A stretch of 64,000 bases of DNA from Chitinophaga pinensis (GTDB lineage: Bacteria; Bacteroidota; Bacteroidia; B-17B0; Aurantibacillaceae), in NCBI GenBank assembly GCA_945860225.1, contig CAMAPT010000015.1, forward strand, positions 31,232 through 95,231, in the 5' to 3' direction. A model generated the notes under the pieces. That model searched no databases. It saw only the letters and a list, made by a program, of their open reading frames with translations, and had not been told where the DNA came from. Every line of letters begins with the position of its first letter. Position 1 is the first letter of the stretch. The position numbers and the translations under genes are program-made. This document shows positions 15,746-24,693 of the stretch, one piece after another.

Positions 15746-16317
15746 TTCCCGGCCCCAACAGAAAACAAGCGGCTAATAGGCGTTGATTTCCCATTTTCAG
15801 AAAACACACCGTGCTCAAAACTTTTAACATCCTCTATGGTATAAAATGCTTTTGGCGTATGTTTTTGAATCAGGTTTAGCACAGACTTTTTATTCGCACG
15901 TTTCACAATCGTAAATATGAGTTTAACAGGCCCCATAGCACCTTGTCCATCTACTACAGTAACTCCTTGATGCGTGTTTTTTAATGCCTCCGTAAGCTCC
16001 AAAATAGGCTCATTGGTAATAATACGAACCATTTGCGTACCTATAGCTAATCGCTCTTCAATGTACATGCCCAAATAGGTGCCGGCACTAAAACCACCTG
16101 CCCAAGCAATAAAACAAGCTAAATTATCTAAATGACTAAATACTTGCCTCATAGCTACTAACCAAATTAATACCTCAAAAAAACCCAATATTGGTACAAT
16201 TTTACGCAAGCCTTTCGAAACAAAAATATGCCGTATGGTTGCCATGGTTACATCGCCCAACCTTGATAAAAAAATGAGAATGGGTAATATAATCCAGTTA
16301 AAATAATCAAATTCCAT
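15742..16317 (-). CDS. UPF0316 family membrane protein (DUF5698 + DUF2179)
   Basis: The 191-residue protein has three probable membrane helices in the first 95 residues (ILPILIFLSRLGD, KIVPILGFFEVLIWLVAMRQ and a segment around FIAWAGGFSAGTYLGMYIEE). A soluble DUF2179-type domain follows from about residue 110, with GAMGPVKLIFTIVKR and FYTIEDVKSFEHG. This is the layout of the UPF0316/YebE family. Its function is unknown; DUF2179 domains also occur in YitT-type transporters and may bind a ligand. Confidence 0.82.
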   Translation of the reverse strand: MEFDYFNWIILPILIFLSRLGDVTMATIRHIFVSKGLRKIVPILGFFEVLIWLVAMRQVFSHLDNLACFIAWAGGFSAGTYLGMYIEERLAIGTQMVRIITNEPILELTEALKNTHQGVTVVDGQGAMGPVKLIFTIVKRANKKSVLNLIQKHTPKAFYTIEDVKSFEHGVFSENGKSTPISRLFSVGAGK

Positions 16318-16407
16318 ATTCGCGAAAATAATTTAACTGAGCGTTTAAATAGGTATCATTACCTTTAATTATCAATAACAGATTGTTTAAACAATACTAT
16401 CTTTTAA

Positions 16408-19065
16408 CAAAAAACATTTTTCAATAACACTGAACTTTATCGTATCGAAACCACACAAGAACATACCGATTTAAATGTCCCAAAACAAAGCAAACGTATT
16501 GGGAAATTTTTCAGACGTTTATTTTTAACGCTGCTTATTTCTATTAGTTCTATTATTGGTATTAGTGTATCGTTAGTATTCATTTATGAGGAAGAAGTTA
16601 TCAATTTAATTATTAAAGAGCTGAATAAGCATTTAAATGCAGAGGTACGAATAGACCCTAAAAATATTGATTTAACGATTATTCATTCTTTTCCAAGTTG
16701 CGCCCTTGAGTTTAAAGAACTCACGGCGATGGATTCGAAAGATTTTGAAACAAAAGATACCTTATTGTTTGCCAAGCGACTGGCATTAGATTTTAACATC
16801 AAAGATTTATTTAATAAAAATTACACGATTCGGAAAATAGAACTCGAAAATGCTCAATGCCATTTGAAGGTCGATAAAAACGGAATCGTTAATTACTTGA
16901 TTTGGAAATCGGATGGAGCAAAACAAGCGGGAGACAGCTTAAAATTTGCTTTGCAAAAAATCAGTCTAACAAATGTTGACCTGACTTATAAAAATAGTCA
17001 ACACAAAATCAAACTCAGCACGTCTATTAAGGAATTGGTTTTTAAAGGACATTTTAGCGAGCATCAATATGTTTTAAAAACAGACGGAAAAACCTATGTG
17101 AATGTGTTTCAAGTTGGTAACATAAAATACCTTAATAACAAAAATTTGTCCTTTAACGTCGAAATTGATGTAAACGGTTCTACCTATTCTATTAGGCACT
17201 CCGAAACAGCTATCAATAAAACCCAATTGGCCAGCAGTGGAACCTTTGTTGTTAAAGACAGCTTGCAATCGTTAGACATAAATTTTAGTGGTAAAAAACT
17301 TGATATTTCAACAACGCTATCATTATTACCTGAAAAATTTAAGCACCAAATCAACGATTATGAAAGCGATGGTGAATTTTATGCTTCCGGAGAGTGTCAT
17401 TACAAAGTGGGCAAACCTTTCAATATCCGTTCTCAATTTGGTATTAAAAAAGCAACGATTACTCATACCGGAAAAAACGCGACACTTACGAATGTGAATT
17501 TATCAGGAAGTGTTATCGTTAATGAAAATAGAAGTGTGCTGACACTCAAAAACATTTCAGCGCAGCTCAATAATAACTCATTTAGCGGCGATATGGAATT
17601 AACTAATTTCAAGGACCCTTATTTGAAATTGAAAATGTCTGCCAGTACTAAGCTCGAAGAGTTAATGGATTTTTATTCAATTGATACCTTGGAAAACGCT
17701 AGCGGAAACATTCATGTAGAAGCAGAAATTGAAGGATTGATAGCCGATTTAAAAACAAATGCTTATAGTCCTGGTATTAAGGCTTCCGGAAAGGCCAATG
17801 TACATGCCTTAAAAGCTAAGTTTAAACAGTCGGAAAAAGAAATTAATATTCCCGAAGGAGAATTAGCCTTGAATAACAGGAATTTGAATGTTTATAATTT
17901 GAAATTAATTAAAGGGCATTCGGATGTGGTGTTATTAGGCGAATTGCCCAATTTTTTAGGCTATTTGTTTGATAATAAAGAGCCTTTAACCATTAATGCT
18001 AAATTAGTAAGCGACAAATTTGAAGTAGAAGATTTTTTGTTTGGAGCCGGTCAATCGAGTCATACCGAATCGGTATCCATTTCTGATAATTTGAATCTTA
18101 ATGTGCTTGTGGATGTAAAGCATCTGACTTTTGGTAAATTTTCGGCCATGAATTTTAATGGAAATTTGTTGCTGAAAAATCAAAAAATAGCACTAAAAGA
18201 TGTGGTTTTGGAGGCTGCGGACGGAGATATTAAATTGAATACCATTATAGATGCAAGTCATGAACACCTTAAAGTTTCGGGTAGGTGTGAATTAAACAAA
18301 ATGAATATTCAAAAGTTATTTATCCAATTAAATAATTTTGGTCAATCCGTTATTCAAGACCACCATTTAAAGGGATTTGTTACTTCAACTATTGATTTTT
18401 CCGCTATTTGGGATAATCAGTTAAAGGTCGATTTAGGAACTATCCAAGTTAGTAGCAACTTGTTAATTGAGCGTGGAGAATTGATAGGCCTGAAATCGTT
18501 GGAAAGTTTGGCTAAATACATAGATGTTAACGAGTTAAAGCATATTAAATTTTCAACACTACAAAGTGCCATTGATATCAAAAATAAAATCATCACAATA
18601 CCAAAAACGTCTATTAAATCGAATGCCATTAATCTCGAATTATGGGGTAAACATACCTTTGAAAATCAAATTGACTATCACATTCAATTGTTATTGAGTG
18701 AATTATTGGCAAAAAAACAGAGAGTTAACAAAAGTTTTGATGACGAATTATCGGTCATTGAACACGATCCTGAAAACAGACGTTCTGTATTTATTCTGAT
18801 GACGGGGTCTATCGATAATCCAATCATCAAATACGATAAAAAAGGAGCTAAAGAAAAAATTAAAGAAGATATTAGACAAGAAAAACAAAACTTAAAACAA
18901 CTATTAAGAGAAGAATTTGGTTTCTTTAAAAAAGACAGCTTGAAACCAAGCAAAACGGAAGAAAAATCAAATCAAAAATTTGAAATACAATTTGGTGATG
19001 AAAAACCAAAATCACCAAAGTCACTTCAGCCTAAAAAGAAAGATGACGAAGATGAAGATTTTTAA
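16408..19065 (+). CDS. AsmA-like inner-membrane protein; no standard start codon
   Basis: Member of the AsmA/TamB-like group, thought to help move or balance lipids between inner and outer membranes. One N-terminal membrane helix lies around 16520-16590 and is followed by the family segment RIDPKNIDLTIIHSFPSC and a long beta-rich periplasmic region. The C-terminus is charged (KKKDDEDED). The first ATG in frame is at 16729, but the coding signal continues upstream through the membrane helix to a stop at 16405-16407. Between 16408 and 16729 no ATG, GTG or TTG occurs in frame. Translation may begin at ATT 16498 or another rare codon, or a base was lost. The 5' coordinate given is the limit of the open frame, not a proven start. 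Confidence 0.75.
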   Translation, partial: QKTFFNNTELYRIETTQEHTDLNVPKQSKRIGKFFRRLFLTLLISISSIIGISVSLVFIYEEEVINLIIKELNKHLNAEVRIDPKNIDLTIIHSFPSCALEFKELTAMDSKDFETKDTLLFAKRLALDFNIKDLFNKNYTIRKIELENAQCHLKVDKNGIVNYLIWKSDGAKQAGDSLKFALQKISLTNVDLTYKNSQHKIKLSTSIKELVFKGHFSEHQYVLKTDGKTYVNVFQVGNIKYLNNKNLSFNVEIDVNGSTYSIRHSETAINKTQLASSGTFVVKDSLQSLDINFSGKKLDISTTLSLLPEKFKHQINDYESDGEFYASGECHYKVGKPFNIRSQFGIKKATITHTGKNATLTNVNLSGSVIVNENRSVLTLKNISAQLNNNSFSGDMELTNFKDPYLKLKMSASTKLEELMDFYSIDTLENASGNIHVEAEIEGLIADLKTNAYSPGIKASGKANVHALKAKFKQSEKEINIPEGELALNNRNLNVYNLKLIKGHSDVVLLGELPNFLGYLFDNKEPLTINAKLVSDKFEVEDFLFGAGQSSHTESVSISDNLNLNVLVDVKHLTFGKFSAMNFNGNLLLKNQKIALKDVVLEAADGDIKLNTIIDASHEHLKVSGRCELNKMNIQKLFIQLNNFGQSVIQDHHLKGFVTSTIDFSAIWDNQLKVDLGTIQVSSNLLIERGELIGLKSLESLAKYIDVNELKHIKFSTLQSAIDIKNKIITIPKTSIKSNAINLELWGKHTFENQIDYHIQLLLSELLAKKQRVNKSFDDELSVIEHDPENRRSVFILMTGSIDNPIIKYDKKGAKEKIKEDIRQEKQNLKQLLREEFGFFKKDSLKPSKTEEKSNQKFEIQFGDEKPKSPKSLQPKKKDDEDEDF

Positions 19066-19103
19066 TACATAAAACCTTCATCGTGTATCTTTTATAAGTT
19101 GAT

Positions 19104-20243
19104 TTACAAGGTGCAGATAATCTCGGCCGCTTTTTCGAGCGTTTCATCTTTTTTAGCAAAGCAAAAACGCAATAATTGTTGTTGTTTTTGATCGCTATAA
19201 AAAACAGACAATGGAATGGTGGCTAAGCCCTTTTGCTTAGTTAATCGGATAGCAAAATCTATGTCCTTTTCTTCCGTAATATGTTTGTAATTTAATAATT
19301 GAAAATAAGTTCCCGAGCAGGGTTCGAGCAGAAAGCGAGACCCTGAAACTAACGAACGGAAGTAATCTCGTTTGGCTTGATAAAAATGATGAAGCTCTTG
19401 GTAGGTCGACGCATCTTTCAGGTATTCAGCTAATGCCAATTGTAATGGATGATTGACACAAAACACCAGGTATTGGTGTATTTTACGAAATTCGTTCATT
19501 AATTCTTTTGGAGCCGCTACGTATCCCAATTTCCAGCCGGTTGCATGAACCGTTTTCCCAAAAGATGAAACAATGATACTTTGTTTGGCCAAAGTTGGGA
19601 AACGGGCAACACTTTGGTGTTTTTTGCCGTCAAAACACATGTGCTCATATACTTCATCGCTGATGACTAGTATGTCTTTATCTTTCACTAAGGCTTGAAG
19701 TTGTAATAAATCATCTTCGCCAAGAGTTGTACCACTTGGATTATGCGGCGAATTAATGATAATCATTTTGGTTTGGTTGGTGATGGTGTTTTTTACCACA
19801 TCCCAATTAATTGTAAAATTTGGGTATTCTAGGGTTATCGGTTTTACAATACCTCCATGTACTTCGATGGCAGGGATATAAGAGTCGTAAGCCGGCTCAA
19901 AAACAATGACCTCATCGCCTTGATTAATAAATGCGGCAATACTTGTATAAATACCTTGAGTAGCTCCTGCCGTAATTGTTATGTCCGTTTCAGGATGATA
20001 ATTGGCATTGTAACAATTTTGTAACAATTCACAAATGGTTTCCCTTAATGATAAAGCACCCGGAAGAGGCGCATATTGATTGAAACCTGAAATATGTTTT
20101 CTAACAAATTCGAGTAATTGAGGATGACAATCATAATCTGGAAAACCTTGAGAGAGGTTAATTGCCTGGTGTTCTTTGGCCAACCCACTCATAACAGCAA
20201 AAATGGAGGTTCCGGTGTGAGGTAATTTTGAAATTATTTTCAT
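19104..20243 (-). CDS. Methionine-type pyridoxal-phosphate aminotransferase
   Basis: Class I/II aminotransferase fold, 379 residues. Lys230 in SSFGK binds pyridoxal phosphate; NSPHNPSG and the ISDEVYE segment (Asp and Tyr contacts to the cofactor) are in place. NLSQGFPDYDCHPQLLEF and GFNQYAPLPGALSLRE are typical of the YbdL/kynurenine aminotransferase-like methionine aminotransferases. It likely makes methionine from 2-oxo-4-methylthiobutanoate, or transaminates aromatic or kynurenine substrates. A link with the tryptophan dioxygenase 6 kb away is possible but not shown. Confidence 0.9.
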   Translation of the reverse strand: MKIISKLPHTGTSIFAVMSGLAKEHQAINLSQGFPDYDCHPQLLEFVRKHISGFNQYAPLPGALSLRETICELLQNCYNANYHPETDITITAGATQGIYTSIAAFINQGDEVIVFEPAYDSYIPAIEVHGGIVKPITLEYPNFTINWDVVKNTITNQTKMIIINSPHNPSGTTLGEDDLLQLQALVKDKDILVISDEVYEHMCFDGKKHQSVARFPTLAKQSIIVSSFGKTVHATGWKLGYVAAPKELMNEFRKIHQYLVFCVNHPLQLALAEYLKDASTYQELHHFYQAKRDYFRSLVSGSRFLLEPCSGTYFQLLNYKHITEEKDIDFAIRLTKQKGLATIPLSVFYSDQKQQQLLRFCFAKKDETLEKAAEIICTL

Positions 20244-20282
20244 TTTATTTATAAAAATTACAGCAAGTTGCTAAAAAAATCT

Positions 20283-20290
20283 TATTTTTG
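20283..20290 (+). promoter_or_regulatory. Possible -7 box for tRNA-Cys
   Basis: TATTTTTG fits TAnnTTTG, 85 bases upstream of the tRNA. No -33 element at proper spacing is visible. Confidence 0.3.
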
Positions 20291-20375
20291 CTATCCGTTT
20301 AAGAAATAAGATTTAAGAATGTTGATTTAAAATTTTTTACTTCTACCTTCATATCTCCGAAATCTTAAATTTTAT

Positions 20376-20446
20376 GGTCCTGTGGCCGAGCGGCTAGGCA
20401 GAGCTCTGCAAAAGCTTCTACAGCGGTTCGAATCCGCTCGGGACCT
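20376..20446 (+). tRNA. tRNA-Cys (anticodon GCA)
   Basis: A full cloverleaf can be drawn. The acceptor GGTCCTG pairs with CGGGACC (one G-T). The D arm GCC/GGC is present. The anticodon stem GAGCT/AGCTT encloses loop CTGCAAA with anticodon GCA. The T arm is AGCGG-TTCGAAT-CCGCT. The discriminator base is T, as expected for tRNA-Cys. CCA is not encoded. Confidence 0.95.
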
Positions 20447-20448
20447 CT

Positions 20449-20478
20449 AAAAAACCCCTGATTTTTCAGGGGTTTTTT
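20449..20478 (+). terminator. Terminator after tRNA-Cys
   Basis: AAAAAACCCCTGA (20449-20461) pairs perfectly with TCAGGGGTTTTTT (20466-20478) over a TTTT loop, three bases after the tRNA. Confidence 0.92.
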
Positions 20479-20524
20479 GTTTTCTTAATTTGAATGTTGT
20501 TTAAAACAGTTTCTTTTTCAAAAA

Positions 20525-21220
20525 ATGATAAAAGCCATAGCCATAGACGATGAACCTATCGCACTTAGGGTGATTGAACATTTTTGTCAAGACATCGAAG
20601 GCATAGATTTAGAAAAAACTTTTAATAATGCCCAAGATGGATTGAATTACTTAAATAGTTATCCTACAGATTTGATTTTTTTGGATATCGATATGCCTCA
20701 AATAAATGGAGTGGATTTGTATAAGCAATTAAAACAAGATAGTGTGGTTGTTTTTATTACGGCTCATTCTGATTATGCGGTTCAGGGTTTTGATTTAAAT
20801 GCCTTAGATTATTTACTCAAACCCTTCACATTTGAGCGATTTAAGAAAGCAACCGATAAGGCTAAAGAGTATTTTTCACAGTTTAGTTTACAAAAAACCT
20901 CAGGGCATATTTTTGTGAGAGCTGATTATAGTTTACAAAAAATCATCGTAGACGATATTTTGTTTATTGAAGCGTTGGATGATTATTTGAAAATTCATAT
21001 AGAGGGTCAAAAAACCATCGTGGCGCGCATGACCATGAAAGCTATATTGGAAAAATTAGCTCACTCAGGTTTTATGAGGGTACATCGTTCTTACATAGTA
21101 CCCGTTAAAAAAATTGAAAGTCTTCGAAATAAAACAATTATAATTAAAGAGGCATTAATACCAATAGGTAATAGCTACGAAGCAGAAATTTCGAAATATT
21201 TTAAAGACAAATCATCGTAA
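20525..21220 (+). CDS. LytTR-family response regulator
   Basis: DNA-binding response regulator of the LytR/AlgR type, 231 residues. The receiver domain (1-118) has the acidic pair Asp8/Asp9, the phosphoacceptor Asp54 in FLDIDMP, and the KPF lysine. A LytTR DNA-binding domain spans about 132-228 (FVRADYSLQKI, MRVHRSYIVP, IPIGNSY). In Bacteroidota the partner is usually a LytS-like membrane histidine kinase; none is next to it here, so it is an orphan in this window. Targets are unknown. Confidence 0.93.
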   Translation: MIKAIAIDDEPIALRVIEHFCQDIEGIDLEKTFNNAQDGLNYLNSYPTDLIFLDIDMPQINGVDLYKQLKQDSVVVFITAHSDYAVQGFDLNALDYLLKPFTFERFKKATDKAKEYFSQFSLQKTSGHIFVRADYSLQKIIVDDILFIEALDDYLKIHIEGQKTIVARMTMKAILEKLAHSGFMRVHRSYIVPVKKIESLRNKTIIIKEALIPIGNSYEAEISKYFKDKSS

Positions 21221-21269
21221 TGGGTAAACAATAATTGCCTATGGTTGTTAAAGAATAAAAAACCGAACC

Positions 21270-22190
21270 ATGCCTACCCAATATGCTATAAAGGATTTAG
21301 AAAGACTTTCAGGAATAAAGGCGCACACCTTACGTATATGGGAACAACGTTATGGTATTTTAAAACCTGAACGTACCGACACGAATATTCGTTATTATAC
21401 TTCCGAAGATTTAAAACGAATATTAAATATTTCATTGCTTAATAACAATGGTTTCAAGATTTCTAAAATAGCTAAATTACCAGAAGATGAAATTATCCGA
21501 TTAGCTCAATCCATATTGAATAATTTCAATAAAGAAAGTGATCAAATAGATAATTTGGTGCTGTGTATGATGGAAATGAATGAATCTAAATTTGAAAAAA
21601 TTATCTCCAATTGTATCATTCATTTCGGGTTTGAAAGCACTATCGAAAAAATTGTTTTTCCTTTTATGAGGCAAATCGGAAATATGTGGCAAGTGGGTAT
21701 GGTAAATGTGGCTCAAGAGCATTTTATTTCTCATTTAGTTCGTCAAAAAATTATTGTAGGTATTGATGGATTGTACCCTGAACCTTTGGCCAATCCTAAG
21801 ACATTTTTATTGTATCTTCCTACAAATGAATTGCATGAATTGGGCTTATTGTATTGCCATTTTTTAATAAAATCAAAAGGGCACAAATGCCTTTATTTAG
21901 GACAGTCGGTTCCTTTTGACGACGTTCTGTCTACTTCTGATATTTTACATCCGGATGTGATTGTAACCACGTTTACTAATCCAATGGATGGAATCTCTAT
22001 TCAGGAATATTTGAATAATTTATCTAAGGCTTTCCCTAAAGCAAGTATCATGTTGTCGGGACGAGTATTTTTTGATGGAAATGAAACGATTAAACTTCCA
22101 AAGAATGCTTTTTTGTTTCATTCTCACGAACAGTTTAAAAATGTCCTGCATAGTGTTAACTTTGCATTTAATGCGTATAAACCTAATTAA
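21270..22190 (+). CDS. MerR-type regulator with B12-binding domain (CarH/LitR-like)
   Basis: The N-terminal winged helix-turn-helix (about 4-72) has the MerR signature HTLRIWEQRYGILKPER. The rest resembles the cobalamin-sensing half of CarH. W140 and E150-H151 form the Wx9EH motif that cups adenosylcobalamin in the four-helix bundle. ELHELG (187-192) matches the ExHxxG loop whose His189 would be the lower axial ligand, and GQSVPFDD follows. CarH homologues hold DNA in the dark and release it when light breaks the Co-C bond. Light sensing is inferred here from the motifs. No carotenoid or photolyase genes are adjacent. The next gene overlaps its end by 20 bases. Confidence 0.88.
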   Translation: MPTQYAIKDLERLSGIKAHTLRIWEQRYGILKPERTDTNIRYYTSEDLKRILNISLLNNNGFKISKIAKLPEDEIIRLAQSILNNFNKESDQIDNLVLCMMEMNESKFEKIISNCIIHFGFESTIEKIVFPFMRQIGNMWQVGMVNVAQEHFISHLVRQKIIVGIDGLYPEPLANPKTFLLYLPTNELHELGLLYCHFLIKSKGHKCLYLGQSVPFDDVLSTSDILHPDVIVTTFTNPMDGISIQEYLNNLSKAFPKASIMLSGRVFFDGNETIKLPKNAFLFHSHEQFKNVLHSVNFAFNAYKPN

Positions 22191-22527
22191 CCTAGTTTTA
22201 GCTTCTTTTTTATTCTTTGCTTGTCATCCAACGCAACAAGAAGATGAGGCTGTGCCTACTACAGTTTTAAATGAAGATCAAATGGTTACGTTGCTAACCG
22301 ATGCTTATTTAGTAGAAGCGGCTTCAGGTATTAATATTAAAAATGTTTCCGGAGACAAATTTGATTCTATGTACTGCTTTAATCCTATAAAGGATAAAAA
22401 CGTAAGTAAGGCATTGTTTGACTCTTCTATGAGCTATTATTCGAGTCACCCAAAAAAATTAAAAAAAATACATGATCGAATTTTAGATGCCTTGAGTGCT
22501 ATAAACATTAGCGGAAAAGTCAATTAA
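22171..22527 (+). CDS. DUF4296 lipoprotein
   Basis: Small Bacteroidota-specific protein of unknown function, 118 residues from ATG 22171. The signal peptide ends in LFFAC, a plausible though imperfect lipobox. The DUF4296 pattern follows: NEDQMVTLLTDAYLVEAA, then FDSSMSYYSSHPKKLKKIHD. A longer frame from 22072 is open but lies within the MerR gene and lacks a signal peptide at its N-terminus. The 20-base overlap suggests translational coupling with the regulator. Confidence 0.8.
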   Translation: MRINLINLVLASFLFFACHPTQQEDEAVPTTVLNEDQMVTLLTDAYLVEAASGINIKNVSGDKFDSMYCFNPIKDKNVSKALFDSSMSYYSSHPKKLKKIHDRILDALSAINISGKVN

Positions 22528-22613
22528 TTGTTGTTAATACTCATGTTTACCAAAATATAAATGATAATTTAATACGTTTACCATACACGAGTTAAAGCCA
22601 TTAAATAAATTAG

Positions 22614-23834
22614 ATGAAGACCGTAGATGATATTAAGGCCATGGCTAAAACATTGTTTGAAGATGTATTAGCGTTTAGGAGGCATATTCACCAAAATCCT
22701 GAGTTATCCTTTCACGAATTTAATACATCCAATTATGTGTGTTCTATTCTTGATAAATACGACATCGCGTATCAAAAAGACATAGTTCAAACAGGTATCG
22801 TGGCTATTATTGAAGGTAAAAATTCATCAAAAAAAACCATTTTATTAAGAGCTGATTTGGATGCTTTACCAATTGAAGAAAAAAATGAGGTAGTTTATAA
22901 ATCAAAAAATCCGGGAGTTATGCACGCCTGTGGGCATGACGTACATACGGCATCGGTTTTAGGAACAACTCTTATTCTCCATCAGCTTAAAGAGCAATTT
23001 GAGGGTACAGTAAAAGTGGTGTTTCAGCCGGGCGAAGAAGTTTTACCCGGAGGAGCTTCTTTAATGATTGCTGAGGGGATTTTGCATAACCCAAGTGTTG
23101 AGATAGCGTTGGCTCAGCATGTTTTTCCTAGTATGGAAGTTGGTAAAGTAGGTTTTAGGAGTGGCATGTATATGGCAAGTACCGATGAAATCCATATTAC
23201 AGTTTATGGCAAGGGAGGTCATGCGGCTATGGCAGCCGAGTATAATAATCCGTTAGTAATAGCTGCTCATATCATTACAGAAATTGAGAAACAATTCCCT
23301 TTTAGTATCGATGCAGAAGGTGTAGCACGAAATATAGGTAATCGTATTCCAACCGTTATAGCCTTTGGTAAAATGGAGGCAAAAGGAGCAACAAATGTGA
23401 TACCTGAAACGGTATATTTAGCGGGTACATTCAGGACGATGGATGAACATTGGCGAAACGAGGTTAAAAAGCAAATTGCAGAGATTGTTCATGCGGTTTG
23501 TGCTTCTTATGGTGCAAAAGCTGATATAAACATTATCGATGGCTATCCTTTTTTAACCAATAATCCTGAAGTTACAACTCTATGTAAGCAGGCTTCTATA
23601 GAATATCTAGGGGCTGAAAATGTAGAAGATTTGCCATTGCGCATGACTGCAGAGGATTTTGCATATATCACACAACAGGTGCCGAGTTGTTTTTATCGTT
23701 TGGGTACCGGAAATAAATCACTAGGAATAACATCAGGAGTTCATACGGCGACTTTTGATGTTGATGAAAAGGCTTTGGAAATTTCTATCGGGCTCATGGC
23801 ATGGATGACACTGTCGTTATTTCAGAGAAATTAA
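22614..23834 (+). CDS. M20-family amidohydrolase (N-acyl amino acid / hippurate hydrolase type)
   Basis: Zinc-dependent hydrolase that removes acyl groups from amino acids or similar amides, 406 residues, cytoplasmic. Motifs in order: HQNPELSFHEF, LLRADLDALPIEE, HACGHDVHTASVLG with metal ligands, VVFQPGEE with the catalytic Glu, the dimerisation-domain segment GKGGHAAMA, and the C-terminal MTAEDFAY. It belongs to the IAA-amino-acid hydrolase/hippuricase subgroup. The substrate is not deducible. A terminator follows immediately. Confidence 0.93.
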   Translation: MKTVDDIKAMAKTLFEDVLAFRRHIHQNPELSFHEFNTSNYVCSILDKYDIAYQKDIVQTGIVAIIEGKNSSKKTILLRADLDALPIEEKNEVVYKSKNPGVMHACGHDVHTASVLGTTLILHQLKEQFEGTVKVVFQPGEEVLPGGASLMIAEGILHNPSVEIALAQHVFPSMEVGKVGFRSGMYMASTDEIHITVYGKGGHAAMAAEYNNPLVIAAHIITEIEKQFPFSIDAEGVARNIGNRIPTVIAFGKMEAKGATNVIPETVYLAGTFRTMDEHWRNEVKKQIAEIVHAVCASYGAKADINIIDGYPFLTNNPEVTTLCKQASIEYLGAENVEDLPLRMTAEDFAYITQQVPSCFYRLGTGNKSLGITSGVHTATFDVDEKALEISIGLMAWMTLSLFQRN

Positions 23835-23860
23835 AAAGCCTTACCGATTAGTAAGGCTTT
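23835..23860. terminator. Terminator after the M20 hydrolase
   Basis: AAAGCCTTAC (23835-23844) pairs with GTAAGGCTTT (23851-23860) over a 6-base loop. It lies between convergent genes and is roughly symmetrical, so it could serve the sdh operon as well. Confidence 0.85.
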
Positions 23861-23920
23861 AAATATTAGGCAAGTTATAATTTTAAATTTCTATAAGAAA
23901 TGGGAAATTTAAATATTCAT

Positions 23921-24685
23921 TTATTTAATATTAGCTGACATTAACTCTCTATTCATTCGAGCTATATTTTCAATAGAAATACCTTTAGGACATTCCGCTT
24001 CACAAGCCCCTGTATTTGTGCAATTTCCAAACCCTTCCTCGTCCATTTGAGCTACCATTTTCTTAACACGTTCTTTACGTTCAACTTGACCTTGAGGTAA
24101 TAAAGCTAATTGAGAAACTTTTGCCGAAACGAATAACATGGCAGAACTGTTTTTACAAGCTGCTACACAAGCTCCACAACCAATACATGCTGCGGCACCA
24201 AAAGCCTCATCAGCATCTGTTTTGGGGATTAAAATATTATTAGCATCTTGAGCATTACCAGTGTTTACAGAAACGTAACCTCCACTTGCAATAATTCTAT
24301 CAAAAGCACTTCTATCAACTGCTAAATCTTTAATTACAGGAAAAGCAGCACTTCTCCATGGTTCTACTACAATAGTATCACCATTTTTAAATGAACGCAT
24401 GTGCAATTGGCAAGTTGTTACACCTTGCTTAGGTCCATGAGGGCGTCCATTGATGTACATACTGCACATTCCACAAATACCTTCGCGACAATCGTGATCA
24501 AATGCAATAGCTTCTTTGCCTTCGCTGATTAATTTTTCATTTAATACGTCGAACATTTCTAAGAACGACATATCTGTGGAGATGCCGGTTAATTGATGTG
24601 TTTCAAAGCTTCCTGAGGCTTTGCTATTTTTTTGTCTCCAAACTTTTAAAGTTAGATTCAATTCTGTTCCGTGTCCTGATCCCAT
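23921..24685 (-). CDS. sdhB: Succinate dehydrogenase iron-sulfur subunit
   Basis: Electron-transfer subunit of complex II, 254 residues, on the cytoplasmic face of the inner membrane. The [2Fe-2S] site is CREGICGMC followed by TTCQLHM. The cluster sites of the C-terminal half are [12 protein letters not shown] and [14 protein letters not shown], for the [4Fe-4S] and [3Fe-4S] centres. It is the last gene of sdhCAB, 8 bases after sdhA. The sequence type (fumarate reductase-like, Bacteroidota) goes with a single cytochrome b subunit. Confidence 0.96.
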   Translation of the reverse strand: MGSGHGTELNLTLKVWRQKNSKASGSFETHQLTGISTDMSFLEMFDVLNEKLISEGKEAIAFDHDCREGICGMCSMYINGRPHGPKQGVTTCQLHMRSFKNGDTIVVEPWRSAAFPVIKDLAVDRSAFDRIIASGGYVSVNTGNAQDANNILIPKTDADEAFGAAACIGCGACVAACKNSSAMLFVSAKVSQLALLPQGQVERKERVKKMVAQMDEEGFGNCTNTGACEAECPKGISIENIARMNRELMSANIK

Positions 24686-24693
24686 CGTTTCTA

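Noticed and set aside
16475..16529. ATG at 16475 as the start of the AsmA-like gene
   Set aside because: It is in another frame and reaches a stop after 17 codons.
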